From the NCBI GenBank assembly GCA_037954665.1, contig JBBMOL010000021.1, positions 124,001 to 188,000 of the forward strand: 64,000 nt of DNA. The letters run 5' to 3'. This document shows, one piece after another, positions 24,210-35,009 of the stretch. Source of the DNA: Laguncularia racemosa (taxonomy: Eukaryota > Streptophyta > Magnoliopsida > Myrtales > Combretaceae). The notes beneath the pieces were generated by a model, which did no database searches, was not told where the DNA came from, and was given only the letters and a program-made list of their open reading frames with translations. Position 1 is the stretch's first letter. Every line of letters begins with the position of its first letter. The position numbers and the translations under genes are program-made.

Positions 24210-25470
24210 TTTGGTGCATAAAAAGGCAATGGTTCATGTGATATTTGAGCTTGACTAAATAACTGCTTTTCTATTTTCATCCTACTCTCAATTTAATTTG
24301 TCCAAGTTATAGTTGGTGCCAAATCAAGCTATTAAGGGCTTGCTTTTGTTATTATTACTGCCGGTATTTATTGTAAAAGTTTCCTTGCTGCAATTGCCAC
24401 ATAGAAGAATCGATTATGTTTATAGCATGAAAACTTAGATTCTTTGTTTTGCAGACATTGTTTTCTGGACATCTTTTTCAAACATTTCTTACTATTATCA
24501 AATTCGAATAACCATCAAATACTATATAGCTTTATTGAAGGGGTTGTGGACACCTGATGATTCTAGCAAAAAATGAAGATGGAGGTAATGATAGCAATTA
24601 ATGACTAATATGGTATTTACTCCTAATGGAAAGTGAATGAAAAATGGTGAAAATGACCTTTTGCTTTTACTAATATTGTATCTTCAATGAATGCGACTTT
24701 TTTCATTACAAAGGTAGTAGCCAGGAATGTGTGTCACAAAATTTCTATTATCTAATTTCCATATCAACTAGATCTAAAAATTACAATGACATAACTGCTA
24801 TATAAACTCTATTGTGTCACATTAGTCTACCTACAAATGGAGGAATATAAGTATTAAGCAACTTGAAAATTATTAATCATATACTTTGCATGTTTCAACA
24901 AATGCGATTGTTAGTATCTTTATAATAGAAAGCATAAATTTTGATGTAGGTGGACTTTAGAAAATGGAACTTTCATGTGACATTGAAATTAGATTTGGCA
25001 TAACTAGTTTAGCATCTTAGATGATTTCATGATGCCTTCTCATCCTTTCATTATAGATGCATTTTGTGTCTAATTATCTTAAACTTCCTTATTGATGATC
25101 ATTCCAAGAAATACATTTGACATCTTGTAGTCAAATCTAATTGATTTTCTTAATCTCCTATGTTTTACTTTATATTTATTTTTAAAGTTTTGATATGCCT
25201 ATGTTTTACTCGATTATGCTTCTATAACTATTGCTAATCCATTAAAAAAAGGGTTAAAATCATAAAACACCTCTTGATTAGCCTCTTTCTTCCCATTTTC
25301 TCAAGCTATAAATCAAATATGTATTGACATTCTAATTCTTGCATTTCACATAAAAAGCTTAGTTGTAGTAAGTAGTATTATATGTTCAAGGAAAAGAAAG
25401 ATGATGATGCTATTGATATCTTAAGCACTTCATCCCTAGATCATGCACTTGAAATGTTGAAAAAGAAAGT
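24210..25470. other. 3' flank of the kinase and intergenic DNA, nothing recognised
   Basis: AT-rich sequence without a credible reading frame, RNA gene or element boundary. A short open stretch just before the LTR at 25471 (from ATG 25381, MFKEKKDDDAIDILSTSS) runs into the LTR and is not recognisable. Confidence 0.5.
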
Positions 25471-25907
25471 TGATGTGCAATTAATAGAAGCCTTAGCATT
25501 TGTGGAAACAAGTTCAGAGTTGCAAATCAACTCTAAAAACTATGTATAAGAGGAATGGAAAGAAGCAATAGTGGGCCTAACCAAGGGCCTCATAAATAAT
25601 TAGTTAATATTCACATTATAATAGATACAATTACCAAAAACTTCTTAGGAGTAACAACACATGTGTAGGGTAAAGTGTCACAAACCCAATTTGTATCCAT
25701 ATAGAGAATCTTATTGTGACTAATTGTGGTCACTATTTATACATGCAGCATGGTGACCTAAAGTAACTCAATGAAAAATACTAAAAAAACTATTTCCCTA
25801 AAAGCTTCCATTCATGCTTGCTCTACATTTAGAGTTCAACCCATCTATTTATGCATCGTTCTATTGCATTGATACTAAAACACCAAATTTAAGATCAATT
25901 AATATCA
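25471..25907 (+). repeat. 5' LTR of the Reina-like element
   Basis: Aligns with 31114-31535 throughout, for example TTGTGGTCACTATTTATACATG in both. The CACTATTTATACATG block is a possible TATA region. The end is set by the PBS two bases later. Confidence 0.88.
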
Positions 25908-25909
25908 AT

Positions 25910-25922
25910 TGGTATTAGAGCC
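25910..25922 (+). other. Primer-binding site, tRNA-iMet type
   Basis: TGGTATTAGAGCC follows the LTR by 2 nt and differs by one base from the complement of the initiator tRNA-Met 3' end. Confidence 0.85.
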
Positions 25923-25984
25923 ATTCCAATAGTAGACATTAGGCATTCATACTACCAAGAAAAAGAAGGAAGAAACTATTCGAG

Positions 25985-28165
25985 CCATGATTGTGGAGCA
26001 AACAACTAAGCATGATCTTCGAGCAAGGTTAAAGGGGGATAAACATGAACAATTGATTCAAACCTTCATAGAGCTCTTCAAATGCCAATAGGAGTCCTTT
26101 AATTCAACTTTCTTGGATTAGAAATAGCAAGTGCAAAAATTGTTAAGACACCCACTAATAATAAGGGAAAATTTTTCGTTAGTGGAAGGGAGTAATGCTT
26201 TGCTAAGGCTATTGATGGAAGGTAGTAATTCTTTCTAATAAATGGAATTACCTTATCAAGTACCATCCAGATCTACTAAGTTTGAATTCTACATATTTGC
26301 AAGAGTAGATTTAAAATGTTAGCTCATCAAGATTGAACACGTTTTTAATTTAGATGAAACACCTAATCATTATTGGGTCAAAATTGCAGCTATGTACTTT
26401 GAAGATAGAGCTTTATAGCGGTATAACTCATTTGTTCAAAGCCACTTACTACCCAATCTAATTACTTAGGAGGAGCTGGTTTTAGACCTTTAAGCATGTT
26501 TTGGCACTTGAGTTTATGGGATCCAATGGCAAAATTTAAGGAACTATTCCAACAAGAATTGCTACAAGACTATGTGGATGAGTTTGAATAGCTATCAACC
26601 TGATAGGACTCAAAATCTTACAAGACCTATCATTAGGGCAAGAGCCAAAGGATTTCAAATCTTGATGATAAGGATCCTTTTTGAGCAAATTGACCTAGGA
26701 ATTATTTGTTTACTAACCTCTTTTCTATTACTCATCTATTGTATACTCCAATAGGCACACTTATCATGCTTTATAGGGTAGAGGACAAACTCACTAAGAC
26801 TCAACTTGTGGGTTATTCATGGACTGACCTAAATCGGCAATGAGCTAGACCGACGAATCCCATTGAAGAGATAGCTTGTTGAAGATTATTTTGCACTTGT
26901 AATTTATTTCTTGGAACCATTTATGTTGTAAGTTTTTTGGACATTTTTATTTGGTTGTAATTTGTGTTTTAGGACCGGTCACCTAAAGTGGCATAGTTAT
27001 AATTTTGTGGATAGTTTAACCCTAAAGGGAGCAAGTATAAATACTTGCTTAAGTAGGGTTTTGAGGATAGTTTTGAAATTTATAGCAAAACACATTCTCA
27101 TGTGAGGGTTAGGGTTCATCCTAAATCCATTAGCACATATCAATTTCAATCTAAAAATTGGAATTGTGGTGAGTTGCAACAAAGAGAATTGTGGGTAATA
27201 TCAATTCCCCTTTGTTGTGTTTTTCCTTTTCATCACTAGTGAGTCATATCTAGGGTTGATTGGGTTAGTTCTTTGATCTGAATTTGGTATCAGTTGTCTT
27301 GTTGTGAGGAGGATCACGGTTTTACCTTTATGTGTTCTTGATTGGAATTCTCTTAGAACTTAAGTTGATTAAGTGATTTAATTGAAGATTATCATCTTTA
27401 TGGTTTTCATCTCCTTGATTTTATTATTCGGATCATATTACAACAATTAGGGTTCGCGCAATTTTGTCTCACTTCAAACCGATTTTGATCTTGTCCTTTA
27501 AGGGTTGTAAATTGGTTCATTTGCATGTGCTTAAACTCCCTTTTAGACACATCATCTTTTGGTATCGGAGCTAATCACATTTAGATATTTAAGATAGAAC
27601 ACATCAACATTTGATGAATCGGTTACAAGCATTGAGAATTTACACCATTTAATTAACTAGTTGATTGGCATTGTTTGATCGTCTTTCAAATCGATTTTGC
27701 ATATGCTTAGACTTTGGTTTTAGGCACATCACAACCTTAGTAAACTTACTTGAACACCATTTAATAAGCAACTTTTTGAGTCGATTGAAACCCGAAATCC
27801 AATACCTAGTGTAAATGTTTCAACCCCACACACTTACCCAAGCTATTTCCTTAGCTAAGATTTAAGAAGTTATCAATCTTTCCTCCAAAACTAAACTTAA
27901 GACTATTAGACCCACTTTGACCTATACTCCTTTCAACCCTTCACTAAGCCCATACACACCTACAAAAATTTTTGTTTCCACCAAACCTACTTACTGAACC
28001 TTTACTCCTATAGTAAATAATTTTAAAGTGAGTCTTAATTAGAATGTTAGTGGTTAGAAGGGTGCTAAATGGATGACACCAAAAGAGTATGAAGGAAAGA
28101 GGAAAAAGAAATAATGTTTCTAGTGTGACAAGCCCTTAGCCCAAGTCACAAGTGTAAAAGGAAGG
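25985..28165 (+). pseudogene. gag of the Reina-like element, split by a nested insertion
   Basis: The first part (about 25985-26600) shows RSTKFEFYIFARVDLKC-like and HYWVKIAAMYFEDRA-like gag segments and ends in DEFE near 26590. The frame resumes right after the insertion at 27737 with FLSRLKPEIQYL and the PHTLTQAISLAKI helix, so the reading continues once the 1131-bp insert plus one TSD are ignored. A degenerate zinc knuckle lies at about 28111-28160 (CF-stop-CDKP then, one frame over, SHKCK). Stops and frameshifts make it non-coding. Confidence 0.8.
26596..27736 (+). mobile_element. Nested LTR element, internally deleted (LTR-PBS-partial LTR), TSD CAACC
   Basis: CAACC at 26596-26600 and 27732-27736 flanks a 1131-bp insert that starts TGATAGG and ends AGGCACATCA. 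The first 948 bp (26601-27548) look like a whole LTR ending ACACATCA. Next comes a PBS (TGGTATCGGAGC at about 27554-27565), about 120 bp of leader, and then a second copy of only the last 50-60 bp of the LTR (CATATGCTTAGACTTTGG...GGCACATCA). One deletion has removed the internal region and most of the 3' LTR while leaving both outer ends. The start of the LTR is open in frame as DRTQNLTRPIIRARAKGFQ, resembling the C-terminal tail of some gypsy pol proteins. Confidence 0.82.
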
Positions 28166-28549
28166 GGCTGATAATGATTGATGTAGAAGATAGTAGTGTT
28201 GATACTAATGTTGAGGATGAGGTTATGGAAAAGGATGTACTTGGAAACATTAGTTTGGAGGAGGAATTGTCAAAATTGGCATGATGCTCCCTTGTAAAGC
28301 ATGAAGATTGGGGTACTATGAAGATGGTTGGTTATAATAAGAAGAGGAAGTTGGGAATAGCAGTAGACAATGGTGGCTCTTTAAATTATCTGGATTCTAA
28401 GTAAACAAAAAGGATTGGGTTGCATAGTTAAACCAACCTAGCTAGTTAAAGTCTCTTAAGCTGATGGATTCACATAACAAACAAGAAGTAGAATTGGAAA
28501 CTTTGAGTTGGTATTACATGGTCAAGTCATAGTCATTTTTCTTCATCGA

Positions 28550-31080
28550 TAGTGCTAGTCAGGAAAAAAGATAATACATAGAGGATGTGTGTAGACTATC
28601 GAGAGCTCAATAAGATCACTAATATAGGTAGATTCCCAATTCCTTTAGTGGAAGATCTCTTTGATGAGTTGCATGGGGTAAGTTGTTTTAGCAAATTAAT
28701 TTGAGGTTAGGGTACCATCAAATTCGTATGAACCCTAACGATGTTTATAAGATAGCTTGTAAGACTCATGAGGGCCATTATGAATTTATGGTTATGCCAT
28801 TTGGGCTCACTAATGCCCCCTCCATCTTCTAAAGTTTAATGAATGACATGTTTCATGAGTATTTGAGGAAGTTTATGCTAATTTTCTTCAATGATATTCT
28901 AGTCTATAATGACTTTATTGAAAAGCATATAATTCATCTACAAGTCATTTTAGAAGTGTTAAGAAGGCAAAAATTATATTTAGAGAAGAGTAAGTTTCTG
29001 CTTAGTGCTACACATTGAATATCTTAGTTGCATAATTTCTCAATATGGGGTAATTATTAACCCTAAGAAGATTACGGTTACTACTAACTGGCTACATCCA
29101 ACCACCTTGAAGCAACTAAGGGGTTTTCAAGATTGGTTGGTTATTACCTACGTTTCATTCAAGGCTATGGTGCTCTTACCAAACCACTAACATATCTATT
29201 GAAGAAGAATAATTTTGGATGGAATTTTGAAGTAGAAATAGCCTTTGAGGAAGTTAAGAAAGCATTTGTTTATGCCTTTATTTTGAAATTACTAGATTAT
29301 ACCAAACCTTTTATTATTGAGACTGTTGTAAGTGAAGAAGGAATAGGCACAGTCCTCATACATGGCAAGCATCTAATTGCTTATTTAAGAAAGAGCTTGG
29401 GGGCTAAGCAAAAAAGGAATGTCAATTTATGAGAAAGAGATGGTGGTACTAATTCATGCCATGGACAAATGGAGGTATTACTTATTAGGAAGATATTTTA
29501 TCATGAAGACTAATCACCAAAGCCTAAAGTTCCTATTAGAATAAAGAATCTCAACACCATGCCAACATAAATGGTTAACAAAATTCATAGGACTAGATTA
29601 TGAAATTTAGTACAAGAGTGGAAGCAATAACATAGTGGCTGGTGCCCTTTCAAAGAGGGAAAATGTTGATTAGTAGTCCTTAACTTGCACCAAAACTACT
29701 TCGCAAGAGTTACTTGATGAGATCAAGACTAGTTTGCTACAACGTGCTACTTATTAGAGTATTACACATAAACTAGAGGTTGGTTTGGACCATAGAATGT
29801 TTAAAAAGAATGGAAGGTTAGTAGTAGGCCTAAATGTTGATTTTTGAAGGAAGTTAATAACATTATATCAAGATGGAGCCTTAAGGGGACATTTAGGATC
29901 TCCAACCACTTTTAAAAGGTTGAATTTAGTACTCTATTAGTTTGGAGTAGAGCATGACTTCCACTAGTATGTTAGAGAGTGTGAAGTTTGCCAAAGACAT
30001 AAGTATGAAAATGTTGCTATACTAGGATTACTCCAACTAACAATAGTTTTAAATGGTTTTTGGATTGATATAAGCAAAGATTTTATTAAGGGGTTGCCTA
30101 AATCTCATGGAAAGAATGTAACAATGGTAGTTGTGGACCAATTGAGCAAATACGAACACTTCATGAGTTTAGCTCATCCATTCACTACTTAACAAGTTGC
30201 TTAGATTTTCCATGAGCATTCTTTTAAATTACATGGGCTACTTAGTACTATCATCATTGATATAGATCCCATTTTCATCATTAATTTTTGTAGTGAGTTT
30301 TTCAAGTTGCAAGGCATGAAATTATAGTTTTCTACAACTTATCATCTATAATTAGATGGTAAAACTAATGTGGTTAATAAGTGTTTAGAGACTTACTTAC
30401 GTTCTATGATTGGTGAAAATCTTAGGAAATAGATTGATTGTCTAGCTCTTGTGGAATGGTGGTATAATACTAACTACCATTTTAGGGCTCATATATAATG
30501 CCCTTCAAGATACTATAAGTTTACCCTCCTTCCATCCACCTTCCTTATATTCCCAAGTACTCCAATAATGATTTAAACAAGGAAGAAGCTATTAAAGTCT
30601 TAAGGTTTCTCCTCATTAGGGCTCAAGCAAGAATGAGGCAGCTGGCTAATTGGCAACGAATTGATAAGGTTTTTCTGATTGGTGACTATGCGCTGGTTAA
30701 GCTCTAACCTTATAAGCAAAATAACCCCAAGGTCAATGATTACATAAACTGTCACCTAAGTACTACGGATCATATAAATTAGTAGACAAAATTGGAGAAA
30801 TAACCTAAAAATTGCAATTACCTATCGATTCTGATGTTCATCCAACATTTCATGTCTCCTAGCTAAAGCTTTATGTGATTGGCAAGCATCAAACTTCTTC
30901 TAATATTCCATTAATAGGAGTCACACATGTGTTGAAGCCAGAGTCAATACTTGATTGAAAGATGGTAAAGCGGAGACTTATAGTAGAAACAATGGTGTTA
31001 GTCAAGTGCAAGAACAAGCTATAATGTAAAGCAACTTAGGAATATTTCAAAGACTTATCTTTGCATTTTAGATAGTTACC
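28550..31080 (+). pseudogene. pol of the Reina-like element: RT, RNase H, integrase, probable chromodomain
   Basis: RT at about 28550-29010 reads MCVDYRELNKITNIGRFP, HYEFMVMPFGLTNAP and, at 28884-28895, FFND where FFDD is expected, so the first catalytic Asp is lost. RNase H lies at about 29250-29680 and includes the open piece 29133-29432 (NFGWNFEVEIAFEEVKKAF). Integrase at about 29760-30560 has GHLGSPTTFKRL, ECEVCQRHK, FWIDISKDFIKGLPKSHG and VVVDQLSKYEHF. After integrase, about 30930-31080 resembles the C-terminal chromodomain of Reina elements (VKRRLIVET...EYFKDLSLHF). Stops occur in every domain. Confidence 0.87.
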
Positions 31081-31097
31081 CATGTAGATAAGGGTTT

Positions 31098-31113
31098 TTG
31101 AAGGAGGAGGCAC
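31098..31113 (+). other. Polypurine tract of the Reina-like element
   Basis: TTGAAGGAGGAGGCAC stands immediately before the TG of the 3' LTR. Confidence 0.7.
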
Positions 31114-31535
31114 TGATGTGCAGTTAATAGAAGCCCTAGAATTGGTGGGAACAAGTTCAGAGTTGCAGTTCAACTCCAAAAAATACATATAAGAAGAATG
31201 AAAGTAGTAGTAATGAGCCTAGCCTAAGGCCTCATTAATAAATAGTAAATATTTACATTGTAATAAATACTTCTTAGGAATTATAGCATTTTTATAAGGT
31301 TTAGTGTCACACACCTAATTAGTATCCACATAGGGAATCTTGTTGTAACTAATTGTGGTCACTATTTATACATGTAGCACGGTGACCTAAAAAAATCAAT
31401 GAAAAATACCAAAAACATTGTTTCCCTAAAAGCTTGCGTTAAAGTTTCCTCTACATTCAAAGTTCAACCATTTCATTCATGCATCGCCCTACTGCATTGA
31501 TACTAAAACATTAAATTTATGATCAGTTAACATCA
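31114..31535 (+). repeat. 3' LTR of the Reina-like element
   Basis: 422 bp, partner of 25471-25907, clearly diverged (more than the copia LTR pair), so an older insertion. Confidence 0.88.
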
Positions 31536-32264
31536 AATGAAGCCAGTATTGTAGATCAACTAATGCGCCATAGGGACATCGTTATTTTGGCTCTACATAA
31601 CTTGTTCAATGGTATTATACCTCAACAAAAAAATCACCAAAAGTTACTTTCTTTCCAACTTTTTTAGAGCACCTTCAGTGACATGTATGCCATTTGAGTT
31701 CAATTCTCCACAAATTTTTACAATTAGCAAGTGTTTTTCAATTATATCTTGTTCACTTGAGGTGAATTGTTATTCCATTCCCTCTTTATTCCTTATGGCA
31801 TAGCTTTTACTGTGTTAAATTACATTTTAAACATTTATAATTACTCATTGATGAATCTAATACTAAAATTGTTAAATAAAAATTCATTATTATGCTCTTG
31901 AAGGGGATCTAGAAGAGGATCAAGATCTTAAGGAAGAATCAAAAGAGGACCCTAATGAAGGAGAACCCTTAGCTATGGAGAACCTAAAGTTAGATGAAGA
32001 AGATGTAATGGCTGAGGATGATGAGGTTAATGTGGAAGGGGAAGAGTCCTCAACACCTAAGATTATAGATGAGACCCCTAAGGGTAGAAACAAAGATAAT
32101 TGTGATGCTAAGCATGCTTGCTGGGATTTTCAATGGGGCATGATTTTTTATAGCACCTTCACCATGGGAGTTGCAGGCTCTCATGTAGATGGTAAGCCTA
32201 AGGCATTCGAATGGCAAGCATATCATTAAACTAGCATAAGGTAGGCCTCCGATTAGATGCACTT
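31536..32264 (+). other. Inter-element DNA with a short acidic reading frame (31975-32229)
   Basis: Most of this stretch shows nothing. From about 31895 to 32229 the plus strand is open in one frame and strongly acidic (EEDQDLKEESKEDPNEGEP, then MENLKLDEEDVMAEDDEV), ending FEWQAYH. I do not recognise it. The composition resembles acidic spacers of retrotransposon polyproteins, so a transposon scrap is more likely than a host gene. Confidence 0.35.
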
Positions 32265-32269
32265 AATTG

Positions 32270-33021
32270 TGATACAATTCCAAGAGCTAAGATACGAGCA
32301 CCATACTAAGTGGTAGTATGGGGTCCAAAAAAAGAGGAAATACACGTCGGGAGGACCTAAGGCGAAGTTCGGTCAGCCTTAGGCCGGCCTTGAATAAAGT
32401 TTGGCCGAGTTAGTTTCAAGGCCGCCGACCTTGGAGTCGGCCTAAATGTAGGCCACCGGCCTTGGTGCCGGCCTAAATGAAGGCCGCCGGCCTTTGGTGC
32501 CAGCCTATGTATTTAGGCCGCCGGCCTTGAATGGCTTCGCACAATTTGTTTTAGACATGATATAAACAGTGTCTTTAGGGTTTTTTACGAGCACAGATGA
32601 TATTTTGGTTATAAGCAAACACTTTGAGCGTGTGTGTCAATTCTCTTTTGGGATTCTTGAATATTGAGAATTGATTTTCACTTTATTCATATTGTTCTTA
32701 TCAAATTCATGGTTCCTATAGAATTTGTGGCGAACAACGTTATTGAATTCTTAGAATTCTTTAACCTTAAGTGATTGATTTATAGAACGTAGTCTCTATC
32801 GTTCTATGATTTGATTACAAATTAGTTTAATTTTATCAATCTTAGCATCTATAGATTGGTAATTTTATCCATATCCTTGATTTTATTCGTTAGTACCAAA
32901 ATCCAGAAAACCCTAAAAAAATTGTAACATTTGATTGTTATTGACGATTTGATTTTGTGTGAAAAGGATTCGATTTGCAATTCCGTGTCATTTGGTATCA
33001 GAGCATTCCAATTTCGTATCA
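32270..33021 (+). repeat. 5' LTR with a PBS-like copy inside its 3' end
   Basis: 752 bp. It contains a GC-rich minisatellite (about 32375-32530) and ends with the first unit of a 31-bp triplication, so TGGTATCAGAGC at 32993-33004 lies inside the LTR. The end at 33021 is fixed by the partner LTR, whose GTATCA end at 35751 abuts the TSD. Confidence 0.85.
32375..32530. repeat. GC-rich palindromic minisatellite in the LTR
   Basis: Units of about 42 bp with the core AGGCCGCCGGCCTTGGTGCC alternate with GGCCTAAATG. About four units are seen; the core is self-complementary. The same array is in the other LTR at about 35150-35280 with several C-to-T or G-to-A differences. It is a marked GC island in an AT-rich region. 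Confidence 0.75.
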
Positions 33022-33077
33022 TTTGGTATCAGAGCATATCCAAATCTATATCATTTGTTATCAGAGCAAAGGTTGGA
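32985..33077 (+). repeat. Three tandem 31-bp units each carrying a tRNA-iMet PBS
   Basis: Units start at 32985, 33016 and 33047 with exact 31-bp period. Units 1 and 2 contain perfect TGGTATCAGAGC (32993-33004 and 33024-33035) and unit 3 has TGTTATCAGAGC. The LTR end falls inside unit 2, six bases before its PBS, so unit 2 supplies the working PBS. Confidence 0.9.
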
Positions 33078-33395
33078 TTCATAAGGATTCAGAGTGAAGG
33101 ATTCGATCAGAACGTGGGTTAAATCGGTAAGGCTGTTGAATCGCAACTCAATTGTAGTTTTAATTTAATACTGCTGTTGGTTGGGAAATTTGGGAATTTA
33201 TTTTGACAAGTATTGCTGTGAATTCGATTGCTGGGCATTGAATTGGTGATTGGGCTATTGTTGAGAATTGGGGTTTTGTGAATATCTTTGTTGAATTTAA
33301 TTGTTGGGTGTTGAATTGCTGTGAATTGGTGTTTGGGGTTGTTGTTGAGAATTGTGTTCTTGTGAATATCTTTGCTGAAATTTTGATTGGTAGAG

Positions 33396-34360
33396 ATGTC
33401 GTCGCATGGAAGTGTTCATAACAACAACAATGGGAATGATGCTGATAATGGGGGTGAGGTTGTGACTAAGGCTGAGTTCAATCAAATCCAAGAAAATATT
33501 AGATTGATTATGGAGAGATTAGAGGTTAGGGATTGAAGAAGCATAGTGGTGTAGGAATTAGGAGGAGACATTCTAGTGGTGAATCTGATGCTGCTAGTGA
33601 AAGGAGTAGGAGAGGAAACAATGATGACAAGCGTAAAGGGATTGAAAACATTAAGCTGAAAATTCCACCTTTCACTGGTAGTAGTAAACTAAAGGAATTC
33701 CTAGATTGGGTGCCACAAGTTGAGAAGGTGTTTGACTGTTATGAGTGGGATGAGCGCATGAAGGTGAAAATAGCGTCTCTAACATTCTCTGAATATGCTA
33801 ATCTGTGGTGGGATAAATTACAAACTAAGAGATATAGGGCTGATGAGGAGAAAGTGCATTCATAGGCTTTGATGAAAAGGTTAATGAGACGCAGATTTGT
33901 GCTAGACTACTATAAACAAGAGATGCTGATGGAGTTGCAATCCTTGAGGCAGGGTAAGAAGAGCATAGAAGAGTATGTGAAGGAGTTTGAGACATTAATG
34001 GCAAGATGTGATATTAGGGAATCATCAGATGAATCCATAGCTCATTTCATCAATGGGTTGAAGATGGACATTGCCAATGTAGTGGAACTCCAGCATTATC
34101 AGACTCTTGAGGATGTGATTAAATTAGCCAGTTGGGTTGAGCGGAATCAGCACAGGCAGGATCAGAAATGGCGGGATCAGAAATCGTATCACCACCATAA
34201 GTCAGATGATGGTGAGAGGGAGAAGGAAAGAAAGGAAAAGGGAAAGGCAGTCGCTAGTGAGGCTATTGACCAAACACAATAAAAGAAGAGTAGGGATATC
34301 AAATGTTTTAAGTGTTTAGGACTTGGCCATATTGCTTCTCAATGTCCTAATAAAAGTGTT
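33396..34360 (+). pseudogene. gag of the gag-protease element
   Basis: The start MSSHGSVHNNNNGNDADN at 33396 is followed by a frame change near 33535. The frame from 33533 gives IKLKIPPFTGSSKLKEFLDW, ASLTFSEYANLWWDKLQ, a TAG at 33863-33865, then LMRRRFVLDYYKQEMLMELQ and SIEEYVKEFETLMARCDI, the Ty3/gypsy gag capsid region. After a TAA at 34280 comes a good zinc knuckle, CFKCLGLGHIASQC (about 34300-34342). Only a frameshift and two stops disrupt it, so loss of function looks fairly recent. Confidence 0.88.
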
Positions 34361-34909
34361 ATGGTCATAAAAGGGGATAAAGTTGAGAGTGAGGAAGAAG
34401 AACAGAAGAATACTGAGGCAGAAGAGGAAGATGAAGACATTATAGCGAATCTAGTACAGGGAGACTTGTTAATGGTTAAGCAGGATGAAGTTGTTCATAA
34501 TCAGAGAGCTAATTTATTTCATATCTAAGGCATGGTGCAGGGGAAGACTTGTTTGATTGTGGTTGACACAGGCAATTGCACTAATGTTGCTTCAGCAAGC
34601 TAGGTTACTAAGTTGGGTTTACAAGTGGAGCAGCATCTAAGACCTTATGCACTTCATTGGTTGAGTCTACAGGGAGCTGTTTATGTACACAAACAAGTTC
34701 GTGTTCCATTACTTATTGGTGATTATACTGACGAAATTGTTTGTGATGTAGTTCCCATAGAAGCTACACATTTGATCCTTGGAAGACCTTAGCAGTATGG
34801 CCTTAGAGCTAAGTATGATGGATACACTAATGAGTATACCATTCAGCAAAAGGACAAGGCATACAAGCTTTTTCCTATGAGTCCAATTGAAGTACAACAA
34901 CAAGGTTGA
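34361..34909 (+). pseudogene. Retropepsin domain of the gag-protease element
   Basis: After an acidic linker, the active-site loop VVDTGNCTN is at about 34560-34586 with D-T-G intact. The second half has DEIVCDVVPIEATHLILGRP and then YDGYTNEYTI and PMSPIEV before the terminal stop at 34907. Stops at three points (after FHI, ASAS and LGRP) break it. The LGRP site is a TAG where relatives have Trp. No RT follows. Confidence 0.85.
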
Positions 34910-34998
34910 TTTGCCTTAAGAAGCCCAAGGGAAAGAGGAGTCTCTTTATGTGGTCTAGCAGGATGGACAATACAGATTCGAGGTCGAATCTTTTTGAA

Positions 34999-35009
34999 CA
35001 TGGAGGGAA
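34999..35009 (+). other. Polypurine tract of the gag-protease element
   Basis: CATGGAGGGAA ends directly at the TGATAC start of the 3' LTR. Confidence 0.7.

Larger units (their letters stand above)
25471..31535 (+). mobile_element. Ty3/gypsy chromovirus, Reina-like, full-length but decayed
   Basis: Direct LTRs 25471-25907 and 31114-31535 both begin TGATGTGCARTTAATAGAAG and end in ...ATCA, and flank PBS, gag, pol and PPT in order. The internal region carries many stops and a 1.13-kb nested insertion at 26601-27731. No matching TSD is seen (AAAGT on the left, AATGA on the right), so a border rearrangement or decay is likely. Confidence 0.88.

Noticed and set aside
25466..31540. Possible TSD of the Reina-like element
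   Set aside because: AAAGT on the left and AATGA on the right do not match; shifting the ends by one or two bases did not give a 5-bp match.
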